Assembly: GCA_964649665.1 (NCBI GenBank)
Contig: CAZYPU010000006.1
Coordinates: 1 to 39,488, forward strand
Origin: CAZYPU01 sp964649665
Lineage (GTDB): Bacteria; Omnitrophota; Gorgyraeia; JABMRN01; RBG-13-46-9
Length of the DNA stretch: 39,488 bases
Reading direction: 5' to 3'
A program made the translations under genes and the position numbers. Below are positions 31,672 through 39,488 of the stretch, in pieces; positions within the stretch are counted from its first letter, which is position 1; each line of letters starts with the position of its first letter. A model generated the notes under the pieces. That model worked only from the letters and a program-made list of their open reading frames with translations, did not search any database and was not told the DNA's origin.

Positions 31672-32652
31672 ATGAAGAAGTTTAAAGCCCTGGCATTTGT
31701 TATCATTTGTGTATCCATTTGCGCGTTTGCGTTCGCCGAGCCCGCCGGCAAAGTACTGCCGTCCTGGAATGAAACACCCAACAGAGAGAGGATAATAGCT
31801 TTTGTCAGCTCAGTAAGCGACCCGGCCGGCCCGTCCTACGTTCCGGAAGAAGAGCGTATAGCGGTATTGGATCTTGACGGGACCATATTTTGCGAAAAGC
31901 CTTTGTATCTCCAGGTTTTAATAGCGGCCGAGCGCCTTTACGAGCTTGCCGAAAAAAATTCTATACTGCGCAGCGTAGAGCCATATGCGAGCGCCTGGGA
32001 ACGCGATTGGGATTACATCTCGGACCACAACAATTTTCTGGAAATGAATCTAACGGCCTTCGAAGGGGCCACCGAGGAAGAATATCAGGAATACGCCGAA
32101 AGCTATCTCACCGAGAGAAAGAACCCTGATTTTAAAGTTCCGTATATCGAGCTTTTCTATATTCCCATGCTGGAATTTCTTGAGTACCTGGAATCCAATG
32201 GTTTTCAGGTGTACATAGTATCAGGCTCTCCCCAGGAATTTATCCGCGCCTTTTCGAAGGAGAAATTAAACGTGGCGCTTGAGAAGGTGATCGGCGACAC
32301 GATTAGCGTTGCGTTTCAGGTGCGCGATGGCCGGGCCGTTTTTATACGAAAACATGCTGTCGTGGAACCCGAGGTATTGCGGGAAGGTAAGCCCGAAAAC
32401 ATCCGCACGCGCATCGGAAGGGTCCCGATTCTTGCCTTCGGCAATTCAAACGACGATATCGCGATGCTTGAGTCGGCAGCCGCGAGCGGCCTGCCGAATC
32501 TTTCACTCACACTGCATCACGATGACGGGGAGCGTGAATACGCCTACGACAAAGGCGCGGATAAGGTGCTTGAGGCTGCCAGGGAGCGCGGCTGGGCGAC
32601 TGTAAGCATGAAAAAAGATTTCTCCGTCATATTTAACGCCGGAAAGAAATAA
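31672..32652 (+). CDS. Exported HAD-superfamily phosphatase
   Basis: The 326-residue product has a signal peptide (1-22, FAFAEP), the LPSWNETPNRERIIAFV lead-in typical of one HAD-IB group, and all four HAD motifs. These are the nucleophile DLDGT, VSGS, a lysine region, and GNSNDDIAM. It should hydrolyse phosphate esters in the periplasm; related enzymes act on phosphocholine or phosphoserine. The ATG at 31672 is chosen because it has a ribosome binding site (AAGGGGG) and gives the signal peptide. A longer frame at 31630 would read through the porin end. Its position between a porin and glpK suggests release of phosphate or glycerol phosphates. Confidence 0.87.
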   Translation: MKKFKALAFVIICVSICAFAFAEPAGKVLPSWNETPNRERIIAFVSSVSDPAGPSYVPEEERIAVLDLDGTIFCEKPLYLQVLIAAERLYELAEKNSILRSVEPYASAWERDWDYISDHNNFLEMNLTAFEGATEEEYQEYAESYLTERKNPDFKVPYIELFYIPMLEFLEYLESNGFQVYIVSGSPQEFIRAFSKEKLNVALEKVIGDTISVAFQVRDGRAVFIRKHAVVEPEVLREGKPENIRTRIGRVPILAFGNSNDDIAMLESAAASGLPNLSLTLHHDDGEREYAYDKGADKVLEAARERGWATVSMKKDFSVIFNAGKK

Positions 32653-32660
32653 AAGAGCGC

Positions 32661-34142
32661 ATGAAATATATTTTGGCCTTGGACCAGGGCACCACGGGAT
32701 CCCGCGCTGTCCTCTACGATAAACGCGGCAAGAGGTGCGAATCCGCCTACCACGAGTTCACCCAGTACTTTCCGAAACCCGGCTGGGTGGAACACGACCC
32801 CGAAGAAATATGGAAAAGCGTCAATAAGTCGATCCAGAAAGTCCTCAAGAAAGTTCCGAAAGCCGAAATCGCGGCCGTCGGCATTACAAATCAGCGCGAG
32901 ACCACGATCATATGGGACAGGCAAACTGGGCTCCCGATTTTTAACGCGATCGTGTGGCAGTGCAGGCGGACAGCCGGCAGGTGCGAGGAACTTAAAAAAA
33001 TAAAAAACGAAAGCGAATTTTTCAGAAAAAAAACGGGCCTGCCCATAGATGCCTATTTCTCGGCCACCAAAATAGAATGGCTTCTTAAAACCGTAAGCGG
33101 CGCCCTTGCGAAGGCGAGGGAGGGGAAGCTTTGTTTCGGAACCGTTGATTCATGGATTTTGTGGAAGTTGACAGGCGGCAGGGTTCACGCCACCGATTAC
33201 ACGAATGCCTCGCGTACGATGCTTTTTAACATCGGAAAGCTTGAATGGGACGATGATATTATTAAGAAATTCAGGATTCCGAAACAGATACTCCCTGAAG
33301 TCAGATCCTCCTCAGGGGTTTTCGGTAAAACCGTCAAAATAGGGCGCCTTCCGCGTGGGTTGCCGATAGCCGGGATCGCCGGCGACCAGCAGGCGGCGCT
33401 TTTCGGCCAGGCGTGTTTTGAGCCCGGCACCATGAAAAATACTTACGGGACAGGATGTTTTGTTCTTTTGAATACCGGCAGGAAGCGGCCCGCTACAAAG
33501 CACGGCCTTATTGTTACCCTCGGCTGCGGGCCTTACCGGGATCCCGTGTATGTTCTTGAAGGCGCCGTGTTTGTGGCGGGTGCCGCGATCCAGTGGATGC
33601 GTGACAGGTTGAAATTCATGAAAGCCGCCCGTGAATCCGAAAAAATGGCGCTGCGACTGCATGGTAACGATGATGTTTATTTTGTGCCCGCGCTCGTAGG
33701 GCTCGGCGCCCCTTACTGGGACCCCGACGCGCGCGGAAGCATTTTTGGTCTTACAAGGGGGACGACTCCGGAACACCTCGTAAGGGCCGCGCTTGAGTCG
33801 ATGTGTTACCAGACAAAGGACGTTTTGGAAGCCATGAAGAAGGATTCCGGCCTGAAGATAAAGGGCCTGAAAGTCGACGGGGGAGCGGTAGAGAATGACT
33901 TTATATGCCAGTTTCAGGCGGATATCCTGAGAATCGACGTGATAAGGTCGAAGCTGTACGAGACCACGTCTTTGGGCGCGGCGTACCTCGCGGGGCTTGC
34001 GGTGGGGTACTGGAAAAATACGGACGAGATAAGGAAATACTGGAAGATCGACAAGGTGTTTAGCCCGAAGATCGATAGACAAACTGCCGAGAAACTCTAC
34101 AGGGGCTGGCTTGAAGCCGTAAAACGAACGCTGACAAAATGA
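32661..34142 (+). CDS. glpK: Glycerol kinase
   Basis: GlpK phosphorylates glycerol to sn-glycerol-3-phosphate with ATP. The 493-residue length is normal for the FGGY family. Visible motifs are YILALDQGTTGSRAVLYD, GITNQRETTIIWD, NAIVWQCRRT, the catalytic region GIAGDQQAALFGQ and the C-terminal signature GLKVDGGAVENDFICQFQAD. It opens an operon in which the next gene overlaps by 4 bp. Confidence 0.97.
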   Translation: MKYILALDQGTTGSRAVLYDKRGKRCESAYHEFTQYFPKPGWVEHDPEEIWKSVNKSIQKVLKKVPKAEIAAVGITNQRETTIIWDRQTGLPIFNAIVWQCRRTAGRCEELKKIKNESEFFRKKTGLPIDAYFSATKIEWLLKTVSGALAKAREGKLCFGTVDSWILWKLTGGRVHATDYTNASRTMLFNIGKLEWDDDIIKKFRIPKQILPEVRSSSGVFGKTVKIGRLPRGLPIAGIAGDQQAALFGQACFEPGTMKNTYGTGCFVLLNTGRKRPATKHGLIVTLGCGPYRDPVYVLEGAVFVAGAAIQWMRDRLKFMKAARESEKMALRLHGNDDVYFVPALVGLGAPYWDPDARGSIFGLTRGTTPEHLVRAALESMCYQTKDVLEAMKKDSGLKIKGLKVDGGAVENDFICQFQADILRIDVIRSKLYETTSLGAAYLAGLAVGYWKNTDEIRKYWKIDKVFSPKIDRQTAEKLYRGWLEAVKRTLTK

Positions 34143-35593
34143 AATTATACGATGTTGCAATAATAGGCGGCGGGGTAACGGGAGCCGCCCTCGCGCGTGA
34201 GCTTTCCCATTACAAGCTTAATACCATTCTCCTTGAAAAAGAAGAGGAACTTGCCTTCGGCGTCTCAAAATCAAATAGCGGCATAATCCACCCCGGCACC
34301 CAGAATCCACCGGACTCGCTAAAGGGACGGCTCTCGGTCCTGGGCAACATCCTGACAAGAAAAATTTCCCGGGAGCTAGGCGTTGATTTTAAAGAAGTGG
34401 GCTCCCTGATCGTCGCCCTTAAAGAGGAGGATCTACCTGTCCTCGCGCGCCTTAAAAGGGAAGCCGAAACGCTGGGCGTTCCGCGGCTAAAGATCGTTAA
34501 AAGCGACTGGCTCAGAAAAAACGAACCAAACCTGAACAGCGAAGCGATTGCGGCGCTTTACGCGCCGACGACAGGCATAATAAGCCCATACCGGCTGGTA
34601 TACGACCTTTGTGAAAACGCAAAAAGAAACGGTGTTGAATTTTATACCGGAGCTAAGGTGGAAAACGTAATCCGTCTTGATTTTTCCGGCGCGCCGGGCA
34701 AATCGATTTTTGAGATCAGTACCACTAAGGGTGTTTTTAAGGCGAGGCACGTTGTTAACGCCGCCGGGCTTTTCGCGGATGAAATATCCGCGATGGTAGG
34801 CGTAAGCGATTTTAAAATAAAACCGAGAAAAGGGGAAGAATTCCTCCTGGACAAGAAGAGGGAACATCTGGCAAACCACGTCCTTTTTCCCGTGCCGGCC
34901 GGAAAGTCCAAAGGAATACTGGTTATAAAAACCTCCGATGGAAATCCCATGATAGGCCCGACAGCTCACGAGGTGGACGATAAAGAGGACCTTTCGACCT
35001 CAGACGAAGGGCTTAAGGAGGTTTTCTCCTCCGCGAAAAGACTGATTCCCACTTTAAGCGAGAACGATATAATCGCTTACTTCGCGGGCCTCCGGCCCGC
35101 CTCGGGGCATGATTTTATTATCCGTCACGAAGAAAAAGCTCCCGGCTTCGTAAATGTCGCCGGAATACAGTCGCCGGGACTCACAGCGGCCCCGGCAATA
35201 GCGCTTATAGCGGCGGGCCTTTTGAAAAGAAACGGCCTGCGTCTCAAAAGAAAATTCATTTTCCACCGGCACCGCCGGAAAGAAGCGCACCTTTTTGCGA
35301 TACCACTTTCCGAGACGGCAAAACTTATAGAGAAAGACCCTGGATACGGAGACATTGTTTGCAGGTGCGAAATGGTTTCCGCGAAGGAAATCACAGAAGC
35401 GATAGAGCGCGGCGCCACAACGCTCGACGGCATAAAGTTCAGAACCCGCGCCCAGGCCGGCCGCTGTCACGGCGGATTTTGCACGACAAGAATTATGCGC
35501 ATCCTGGCGCGGGAGAAAAAAATGCCACTGACAGAAATAACGAAAAGGGGCAGGGGATCCGAAATTGTTAAAGACGAAAGAAAAAGTGATTGA
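34139..35593 (+). CDS. glpA: FAD-dependent glycerol-3-phosphate dehydrogenase, GlpA-like with BFD-like iron-sulfur domain
   Basis: The 484-residue product has a Rossmann FAD-binding start (DVAIIGGGVTGAALAREL) and a DAO-type oxidoreductase body. Its C-terminal [2Fe-2S] bacterioferritin-associated-ferredoxin-like domain (~400-484) has cysteines in CRCEMVS and GRCHGGFC. This architecture matches the anaerobic GlpA type rather than aerobic GlpD. It should oxidise glycerol-3-phosphate to dihydroxyacetone phosphate with its neighbours. It overlaps glpK by 4 bp and the next gene by 29 bp. Confidence 0.88.
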   Translation: MKLYDVAIIGGGVTGAALARELSHYKLNTILLEKEEELAFGVSKSNSGIIHPGTQNPPDSLKGRLSVLGNILTRKISRELGVDFKEVGSLIVALKEEDLPVLARLKREAETLGVPRLKIVKSDWLRKNEPNLNSEAIAALYAPTTGIISPYRLVYDLCENAKRNGVEFYTGAKVENVIRLDFSGAPGKSIFEISTTKGVFKARHVVNAAGLFADEISAMVGVSDFKIKPRKGEEFLLDKKREHLANHVLFPVPAGKSKGILVIKTSDGNPMIGPTAHEVDDKEDLSTSDEGLKEVFSSAKRLIPTLSENDIIAYFAGLRPASGHDFIIRHEEKAPGFVNVAGIQSPGLTAAPAIALIAAGLLKRNGLRLKRKFIFHRHRRKEAHLFAIPLSETAKLIEKDPGYGDIVCRCEMVSAKEITEAIERGATTLDGIKFRTRAQAGRCHGGFCTTRIMRILAREKKMPLTEITKRGRGSEIVKDERKSD

Positions 35594-36563
35594 GAGGGAC
35601 CTCGTCATAGTGGGGGGCGGGCCCGCCGGCATGACTGCGGCGGTTGCGGCTTACGAGAACGGCGTAAAGGATATTTTAATCCTTGAAAGGGACCAGTATC
35701 TCGGCGGTATTCTCAATCAGTGCATCCATACGGGGTTCGGCCTTAAATATTTCAAGGAAATCCTGACGGGCCCGGAATACGCCGCGAGATTTATCGAAAA
35801 AGTAGAGGGTATTCCGGAGATAGAAACGAGCCTCCAGTCGTTTGCCGTTGATCTTAAGGCGGATAAAACGCTTACTTTTCTTAAACCGGGTGTTCTGGAA
35901 AAGGTAAAGGCAAAAGCGCTCATTATGGCTACGGGCTGCAGGGAAAGGACGCGCGAAATGATACACATAGCCGGCACGAGGCCGGCGGGCATATTCCCCG
36001 CAGGGCTTGCCCAGAAATTGATAAACATAGAAGCGTTGATCCCCGGAAAGGAAGTAGTAATCGTGGGTTCCGGAGATATAGGGCTTATAATGGCGCGACG
36101 CTTTACCTTTGAGGGCTCAAAAGTAAAGGGCGTTATCGAAATACAGGCGAAGTCGAGAGGCCTCGGGCGCAATATCGTCCAGTGCATCGAGGATTTTGAC
36201 ATACCCATTTATTTCCGGCACAAAATTTCGAAAATTTACGGCAAGGACCGCGTTATGGGCGTAGAGGTCGTAAAGGTGGACGAAAACTTTAACGAGATCG
36301 CGCCTTCAAAATTCCAGATAACATGCGATACGGTTCTGATATCCGTGGGCCTTATCCCGGAAAACGAGCTCATAGAAATGGCGGGCGTTGAAATGGACAA
36401 AAAGACAAACACGCCCGTATCGACCGAATTGAGCAAGACGTCTATACCCGGTATTTTCGTCTGTGGAAACGCCCTTAAAGTATACGATATTGTCGATTCC
36501 GTTTCACATGACAGCCTGATCGCCGGGCGCATCGCCGCGGAATATCTAAAGGGTTTAAAATGA
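35565..36563 (+). CDS. FAD/NAD-dependent oxidoreductase of the glp operon
   Basis: The 332-residue product is a two-dinucleotide-domain flavoprotein (DLVIVGGGPAGMTAAVAAYENG at the FAD site, EVVIVGSGDIGLIMARRF at the NAD site, ISVGLIPENELIEMAGVEM near the end). In several anaerobes this gene lies between glpA and DUF1667 and takes the place of GlpB, passing electrons from glycerol-3-phosphate oxidation. The TTG at 35565 is the best start (GGGG about 10 nt upstream); a GTG at 35586 would also fit. It overlaps the next gene by 4 bp. Confidence 0.85.
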   Translation: MLKTKEKVIERDLVIVGGGPAGMTAAVAAYENGVKDILILERDQYLGGILNQCIHTGFGLKYFKEILTGPEYAARFIEKVEGIPEIETSLQSFAVDLKADKTLTFLKPGVLEKVKAKALIMATGCRERTREMIHIAGTRPAGIFPAGLAQKLINIEALIPGKEVVIVGSGDIGLIMARRFTFEGSKVKGVIEIQAKSRGLGRNIVQCIEDFDIPIYFRHKISKIYGKDRVMGVEVVKVDENFNEIAPSKFQITCDTVLISVGLIPENELIEMAGVEMDKKTNTPVSTELSKTSIPGIFVCGNALKVYDIVDSVSHDSLIAGRIAAEYLKGLK

Positions 36564-36964
36564 TAAAAAAAAGCCTGATCTGCGTAGTGTGCCCCGTCGG
36601 GTGCCATATAGTGGCGGATATGGAGAAGAACAAGGTAATCAAAATAACCGGCAACAAGTGCCCGAAAGGCGAAGAATACGTGCTCTCCGAGATGCGGAAT
36701 CCCGTAAGGGTGCTTACAACATCGGTTCTTGCGGAAGGCATGCCTTTTAAGCTTATCCCCGTGAAAACCGATAGGCCAATACCAAAAGCCAGGCTTCTTG
36801 AGGCGATGAGAGAGGTTAAAAAAGTAAGGGTTGATAGGCCCATACATGTAGGCGATATCGTTGCTGCGAATTTCCTGGGCACGGACGCGAACCTTGTGGC
36901 GACAAGGGAATTTTTTCACCCGGGGCTCCGCAAAAAAGAAAAGCCAGGACAAGGGGAAAAATAG
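36560..36964 (+). CDS. DUF1667 iron-sulfur-like protein
   Basis: The 134-residue product has the DUF1667 (PF07892) pattern: an N-terminal cysteine cluster (CVVCPVGC, residues ~7-14, and a further C in NKCPKGEEY near 33) and the core motif NPVRVLTTSVLAEG. The four cysteines likely bind an iron-sulfur cluster or zinc. The family is almost always next to glpA and the FAD oxidoreductase, so a role as the small electron-transfer subunit is the favoured inference. Confidence 0.85.
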   Translation: MIKKSLICVVCPVGCHIVADMEKNKVIKITGNKCPKGEEYVLSEMRNPVRVLTTSVLAEGMPFKLIPVKTDRPIPKARLLEAMREVKKVRVDRPIHVGDIVAANFLGTDANLVATREFFHPGLRKKEKPGQGEK

Positions 36965-36967
36965 AAA

Positions 36968-37750
36968 GTGAAGAAATATATAATAATAGCGGCCTTAAGC
37001 CTGCTGACAGCGTTCGATATTTTCGCGTTTTCCGAGGGGCCTATCCGGACGGATAAAGTATTGGAAAAAGCAAAAAACTATAAGTCCATGATTCCCGCGA
37101 GAAAGATACGAAAAATAGAACTGCCGGAAGGATACCATGAGGGGCTTCTTATTGACGGGAATAAGATCTGGGTAAATAACGGCACCGCCGGAAAGACGTG
37201 GGTTCTGGATTTACAGTCAGGGCGCGTGATATCGGAAATCGAGCCCGCAGCGACTTTTTCCGAGGGCATAACTGCCGCGCCGGGCGGAAAATACTGGGTA
37301 ACGGATTGGACCGCGAAAAAACTTTACCGCGTAAAAATAGAAGAAGACAGAATGGTCCCGGACTTCGAAGTGTCATTTGCGCCTTCCCGGCCGACGGGCG
37401 TTATCTGGAACGGAAGCCATCTTTACATTCTTACATGGACGAGAGGAGCTTTGGGAACGCGATACCACCTCCTCAAGATGGATGAAGAAGGCCATATCCT
37501 TGACAGGTTCGGGATAGAAGATATTTCGGAGCCTTCGCAGATGGCCTGGGACGGGAAGCATATTTGGATCTCAAGCTGGTTCGACAGGCGCGTGTATAAA
37601 ATAGACATTGAAACAGCTGAAATAAAAGGCTACTTCCGTTCCAACATAAAGAATCTAACCGGTATCGCATGGGACGGGAAAAGTTTTTGGGTAACCGGCA
37701 CAAAGGCGGATCTTTATCAGATAGAGCTCATACAGGCAGAGACGGAATAA
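36968..37750 (+). CDS. Exported beta-propeller protein
   Basis: The 260-residue product starts at GTG 3 bp after the previous stop and has a signal peptide (~1-19, TAFDIFAFS). Repeats of about 40-45 residues each with an xWVT/xWDG-like core follow: IWVNNGTAG, YWVTDWTAKKLYRV, HLYILTWTRG, HIWISSWFDRRVYKI and SFWVTGTKADLYQI. This is the pattern of an NHL/SGL-like propeller of five to six blades. Function cannot be assigned; a periplasmic ligand-binding role is likely. Confidence 0.72.
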   Translation: MKKYIIIAALSLLTAFDIFAFSEGPIRTDKVLEKAKNYKSMIPARKIRKIELPEGYHEGLLIDGNKIWVNNGTAGKTWVLDLQSGRVISEIEPAATFSEGITAAPGGKYWVTDWTAKKLYRVKIEEDRMVPDFEVSFAPSRPTGVIWNGSHLYILTWTRGALGTRYHLLKMDEEGHILDRFGIEDISEPSQMAWDGKHIWISSWFDRRVYKIDIETAEIKGYFRSNIKNLTGIAWDGKSFWVTGTKADLYQIELIQAETE

Positions 37751-37782
37751 AGAAAGAAGAAGTAAAATTTTAGGAGAAAAAG

Positions 37783-39471
37783 ATGCTCGAATATTTGACC
37801 CATATCGTAGATAGAATATCATTTCTGCATTTAAACATATTGCTTCTTTTGGGGCTGGCTTTGTTCGGCGGGACCGTAGGCGGCCGTATGTTTCAGAAAT
37901 TACGCATTCCCCAGGTTGTGGGCTATATAATTATCGGCATTCTAATCGGCCGCTCCGGCTTCAAAATAGTCGACGATAATGTAATCGCCGCGCTAAAACC
38001 TTTCAATTATTTCGCGCTGGGTTTAATCGGTTTTATGGTGGGAGGCGAATTAAAAAAGGAGGTTTTCGTAAAATACGGAAAACAGCTTATCTATATTTTA
38101 CTCTGTGAAGGGATCACGCCGTTTTTACTGGTAACTTTTTTTGTGGGTATTGCCGGGACTTTGCTGTTCGGCTCACAGCCTTTTATTTGGCCGCTCGCAC
38201 TTCTTTTAGGCTCAATCTCATCCGCCACGGATCCCGCAACCACAACATCCGTGCTTAAAGAATACAAAACCAGGGGCCCTTTAACCACGAATATTTTCGG
38301 CATTGTCGCTCTGGATGACGGATTGGCTTTACTGCTGTTTGCGATTGCTTCCAGCGTAGCGGGAGTTTTGATAGGCCGCGGCGGAGAGGGTTTATTAACG
38401 GCGGTTATCCATCCTTTTTACGAAATAGGCGCGGCCATAGGAATAGGGTTTATATCCGGCCTGATTTTAAGCAGGATCCTCAGGGAGTACGCGGAAAAAG
38501 AGAGGATCCTCGCGTTTTCTATCGGTATGCTGCTGCTCGTTATAGGCCTGTCTTTAGCGGCGAACGTAAGCATGCTTTTGGCTGTTATGACATTAGGGAT
38601 CGTTGTGGTTAATTCCAGGCCCAAGAAAAGTAAGGAAATATTTAATCTCGTCGAGGGGTTTACCCCTCCGATTTATGTTTTATTCTTTGTCCTGGTCGGA
38701 GCGAAACTGAAGTTTAGCCACATGACATTGGCCATTCTATTTTTGGTATTTGTGTATCTTTTTTTCGGTATGGCAGGAAAGATGTTGGGAGCCAATATCG
38801 GAGCGCGTTTATCCCGGGCGCCGCGGGCGGTTTTAAAATACCTGCCGTTCGCGCTTTTTAGCCAGGCGGGAATCGCTATCGGTTTATCTATTCTGGCCGC
38901 ACAACATTTTCCGGGGGCCGTAGGCGATACCCTGGTGATCATTATAACAGCCACTACATTTGCCACCCAACTTTTAGGCCCCCCCTTTACAAAGCTTGCC
39001 GTTACAAAAGCGGGGGAGGTAGGTTTAAACATTACAGAAGAGGATATAATCCAAAAAAGCAGGGCGAAAGACATGATGGATAAAAATCCTCCGCTCATAT
39101 ACGAAAATATGCAGCTTAAAGATATCTTAAGGATATTCAGCGAAAATGACAGCCTGTATTATCCGGTTATAAACAAAGAGAGGCAGTTGCGGGGCATCAT
39201 AACCGTTGAAGGCATAAGGCAGACATTTTTGGAAACAGACATCGAGGGGCTTGTTTTGGCCCATGACCTGATGGAGCCGGCAGTGGCCACGACTTCCGCG
39301 GAATCCGCGATATCGGAAACGAAAGAAATATTGGACAGATATAGCATTGATTATTTGCCGGTGGTTGATAAGGACAGAAAAATAGAAGGCTTCATAGAGA
39401 GAAAGAAACTCAGCAAATACATATCAACGAGGATCATAGAACTGCAGGAACGCGCCGCTTCTTTGGGGTAA
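37783..39471 (+). CDS. CPA-type cation/proton antiporter with CBS domains
   Basis: The 562-residue protein has 12-13 membrane helices (to ~410) of the Na+/H+ exchanger (PF00999) superfamily: GGTVGGRMFQKLRIPQVVGYIIIGILIG, SATDPATTTSVL and the ion-binding region GIVALDDGLALLLF with a paired aspartate. It ends in a cytoplasmic pair of CBS modules (~430-555; AKDMMDKNPPLIYENM, LMEPAVATTSAESAI, DYLPVVDKDRK), which probably sense adenine nucleotides or ionic state. Exchange of Na+ or K+ for H+ is expected. Ribosome binding site TTAGGAGA precedes the ATG. Confidence 0.88.
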   Translation: MLEYLTHIVDRISFLHLNILLLLGLALFGGTVGGRMFQKLRIPQVVGYIIIGILIGRSGFKIVDDNVIAALKPFNYFALGLIGFMVGGELKKEVFVKYGKQLIYILLCEGITPFLLVTFFVGIAGTLLFGSQPFIWPLALLLGSISSATDPATTTSVLKEYKTRGPLTTNIFGIVALDDGLALLLFAIASSVAGVLIGRGGEGLLTAVIHPFYEIGAAIGIGFISGLILSRILREYAEKERILAFSIGMLLLVIGLSLAANVSMLLAVMTLGIVVVNSRPKKSKEIFNLVEGFTPPIYVLFFVLVGAKLKFSHMTLAILFLVFVYLFFGMAGKMLGANIGARLSRAPRAVLKYLPFALFSQAGIAIGLSILAAQHFPGAVGDTLVIIITATTFATQLLGPPFTKLAVTKAGEVGLNITEEDIIQKSRAKDMMDKNPPLIYENMQLKDILRIFSENDSLYYPVINKERQLRGIITVEGIRQTFLETDIEGLVLAHDLMEPAVATTSAESAISETKEILDRYSIDYLPVVDKDRKIEGFIERKKLSKYISTRIIELQERAASLG

Positions 39472-39488
39472 AATGGAATAATGGAACA

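Noticed and set aside
33312..34160. 282-codon minus-strand ORF opposite glpK
   Set aside because: Shadow of glycerol kinase; no independent support.

Overview
The window reads as one scaffold piece (two 100-N gaps) from a Gram-negative, probably uncultured bacterium. It encodes outer-membrane machinery: a TpsB transporter, an OprP-like porin, an ExbB/ExbD/TonB system and many exported proteins. Bacterial housekeeping genes (uvrA, dnaG-rpoD, mtaB, rsmE) use the standard code. Gene order, the abundance of small exported proteins and the many palindromic repeats are consistent with a candidate phylum such as Omnitrophota. That placement is my inference; nothing here proves it.

Layout. 1-1013: 3' end of uvrA. 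1014-1919: gene-free stretch packed with at least five imperfect palindromes, ending in a sigma70-type promoter. 1920-6859: an exported TPR protein, exbB, exbD, a TonB-like protein, a membrane zinc-ribbon protein, a winged-helix protein and a conserved-looking unknown, mostly overlapping. 6969-9921: an HDAC-fold deacetylase, a truncated exported nitroreductase-like remnant, and a membrane GAF-GGDEF diguanylate cyclase. 9948-10064: a perfect 34-bp palindrome and a tRNA-Ala(CGC). 10198-17193: a three-gene two-partner-secretion operon (TpsB with an unusual C-terminal TPR extension, a small exported TPR/basic protein, and a large repeat-rich TpsA adhesin interrupted by a gap that looks like an assembly artefact). 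17292-21374: a small exported Asp-rich protein, an exported MEMO-AMMECR1 fusion, rsmE and mtaB; mtaB carries an in-frame palindromic repeat. 21552-27301: a consensus promoter, cvpA-like, NIF3-like, dnaG, rpoD and a methyltransferase. 27323-28537: three small exported proteins. 28553-29830 (minus): a GT87-like membrane glycosyltransferase whose promoter implies a leaderless mRNA. 30063-32652: a small membrane protein, an OprP-like porin and an exported HAD phosphatase. 32661-36964: a glycerol/glycerol-3-phosphate oxidation operon (glpK, glpA-like, FAD oxidoreductase, DUF1667). 36968-39471: an exported beta-propeller and a CPA-type antiporter with CBS domains.

How the parts work together. The TPS operon lies just after a diguanylate cyclase, so a surface-attachment module under second-messenger control is plausible, though no c-di-GMP riboswitch or receptor is visible. 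The glp operon turns glycerol into dihydroxyacetone phosphate through a GlpABC-like oxidation system. The porin and periplasmic phosphatase just upstream may supply phosphate or phosphorylated substrates. The most unusual signals are the palindromic element accepted in frame inside mtaB, the TPR additions shared by TpsB and its small partner, and the exported MEMO-AMMECR1 fusion.
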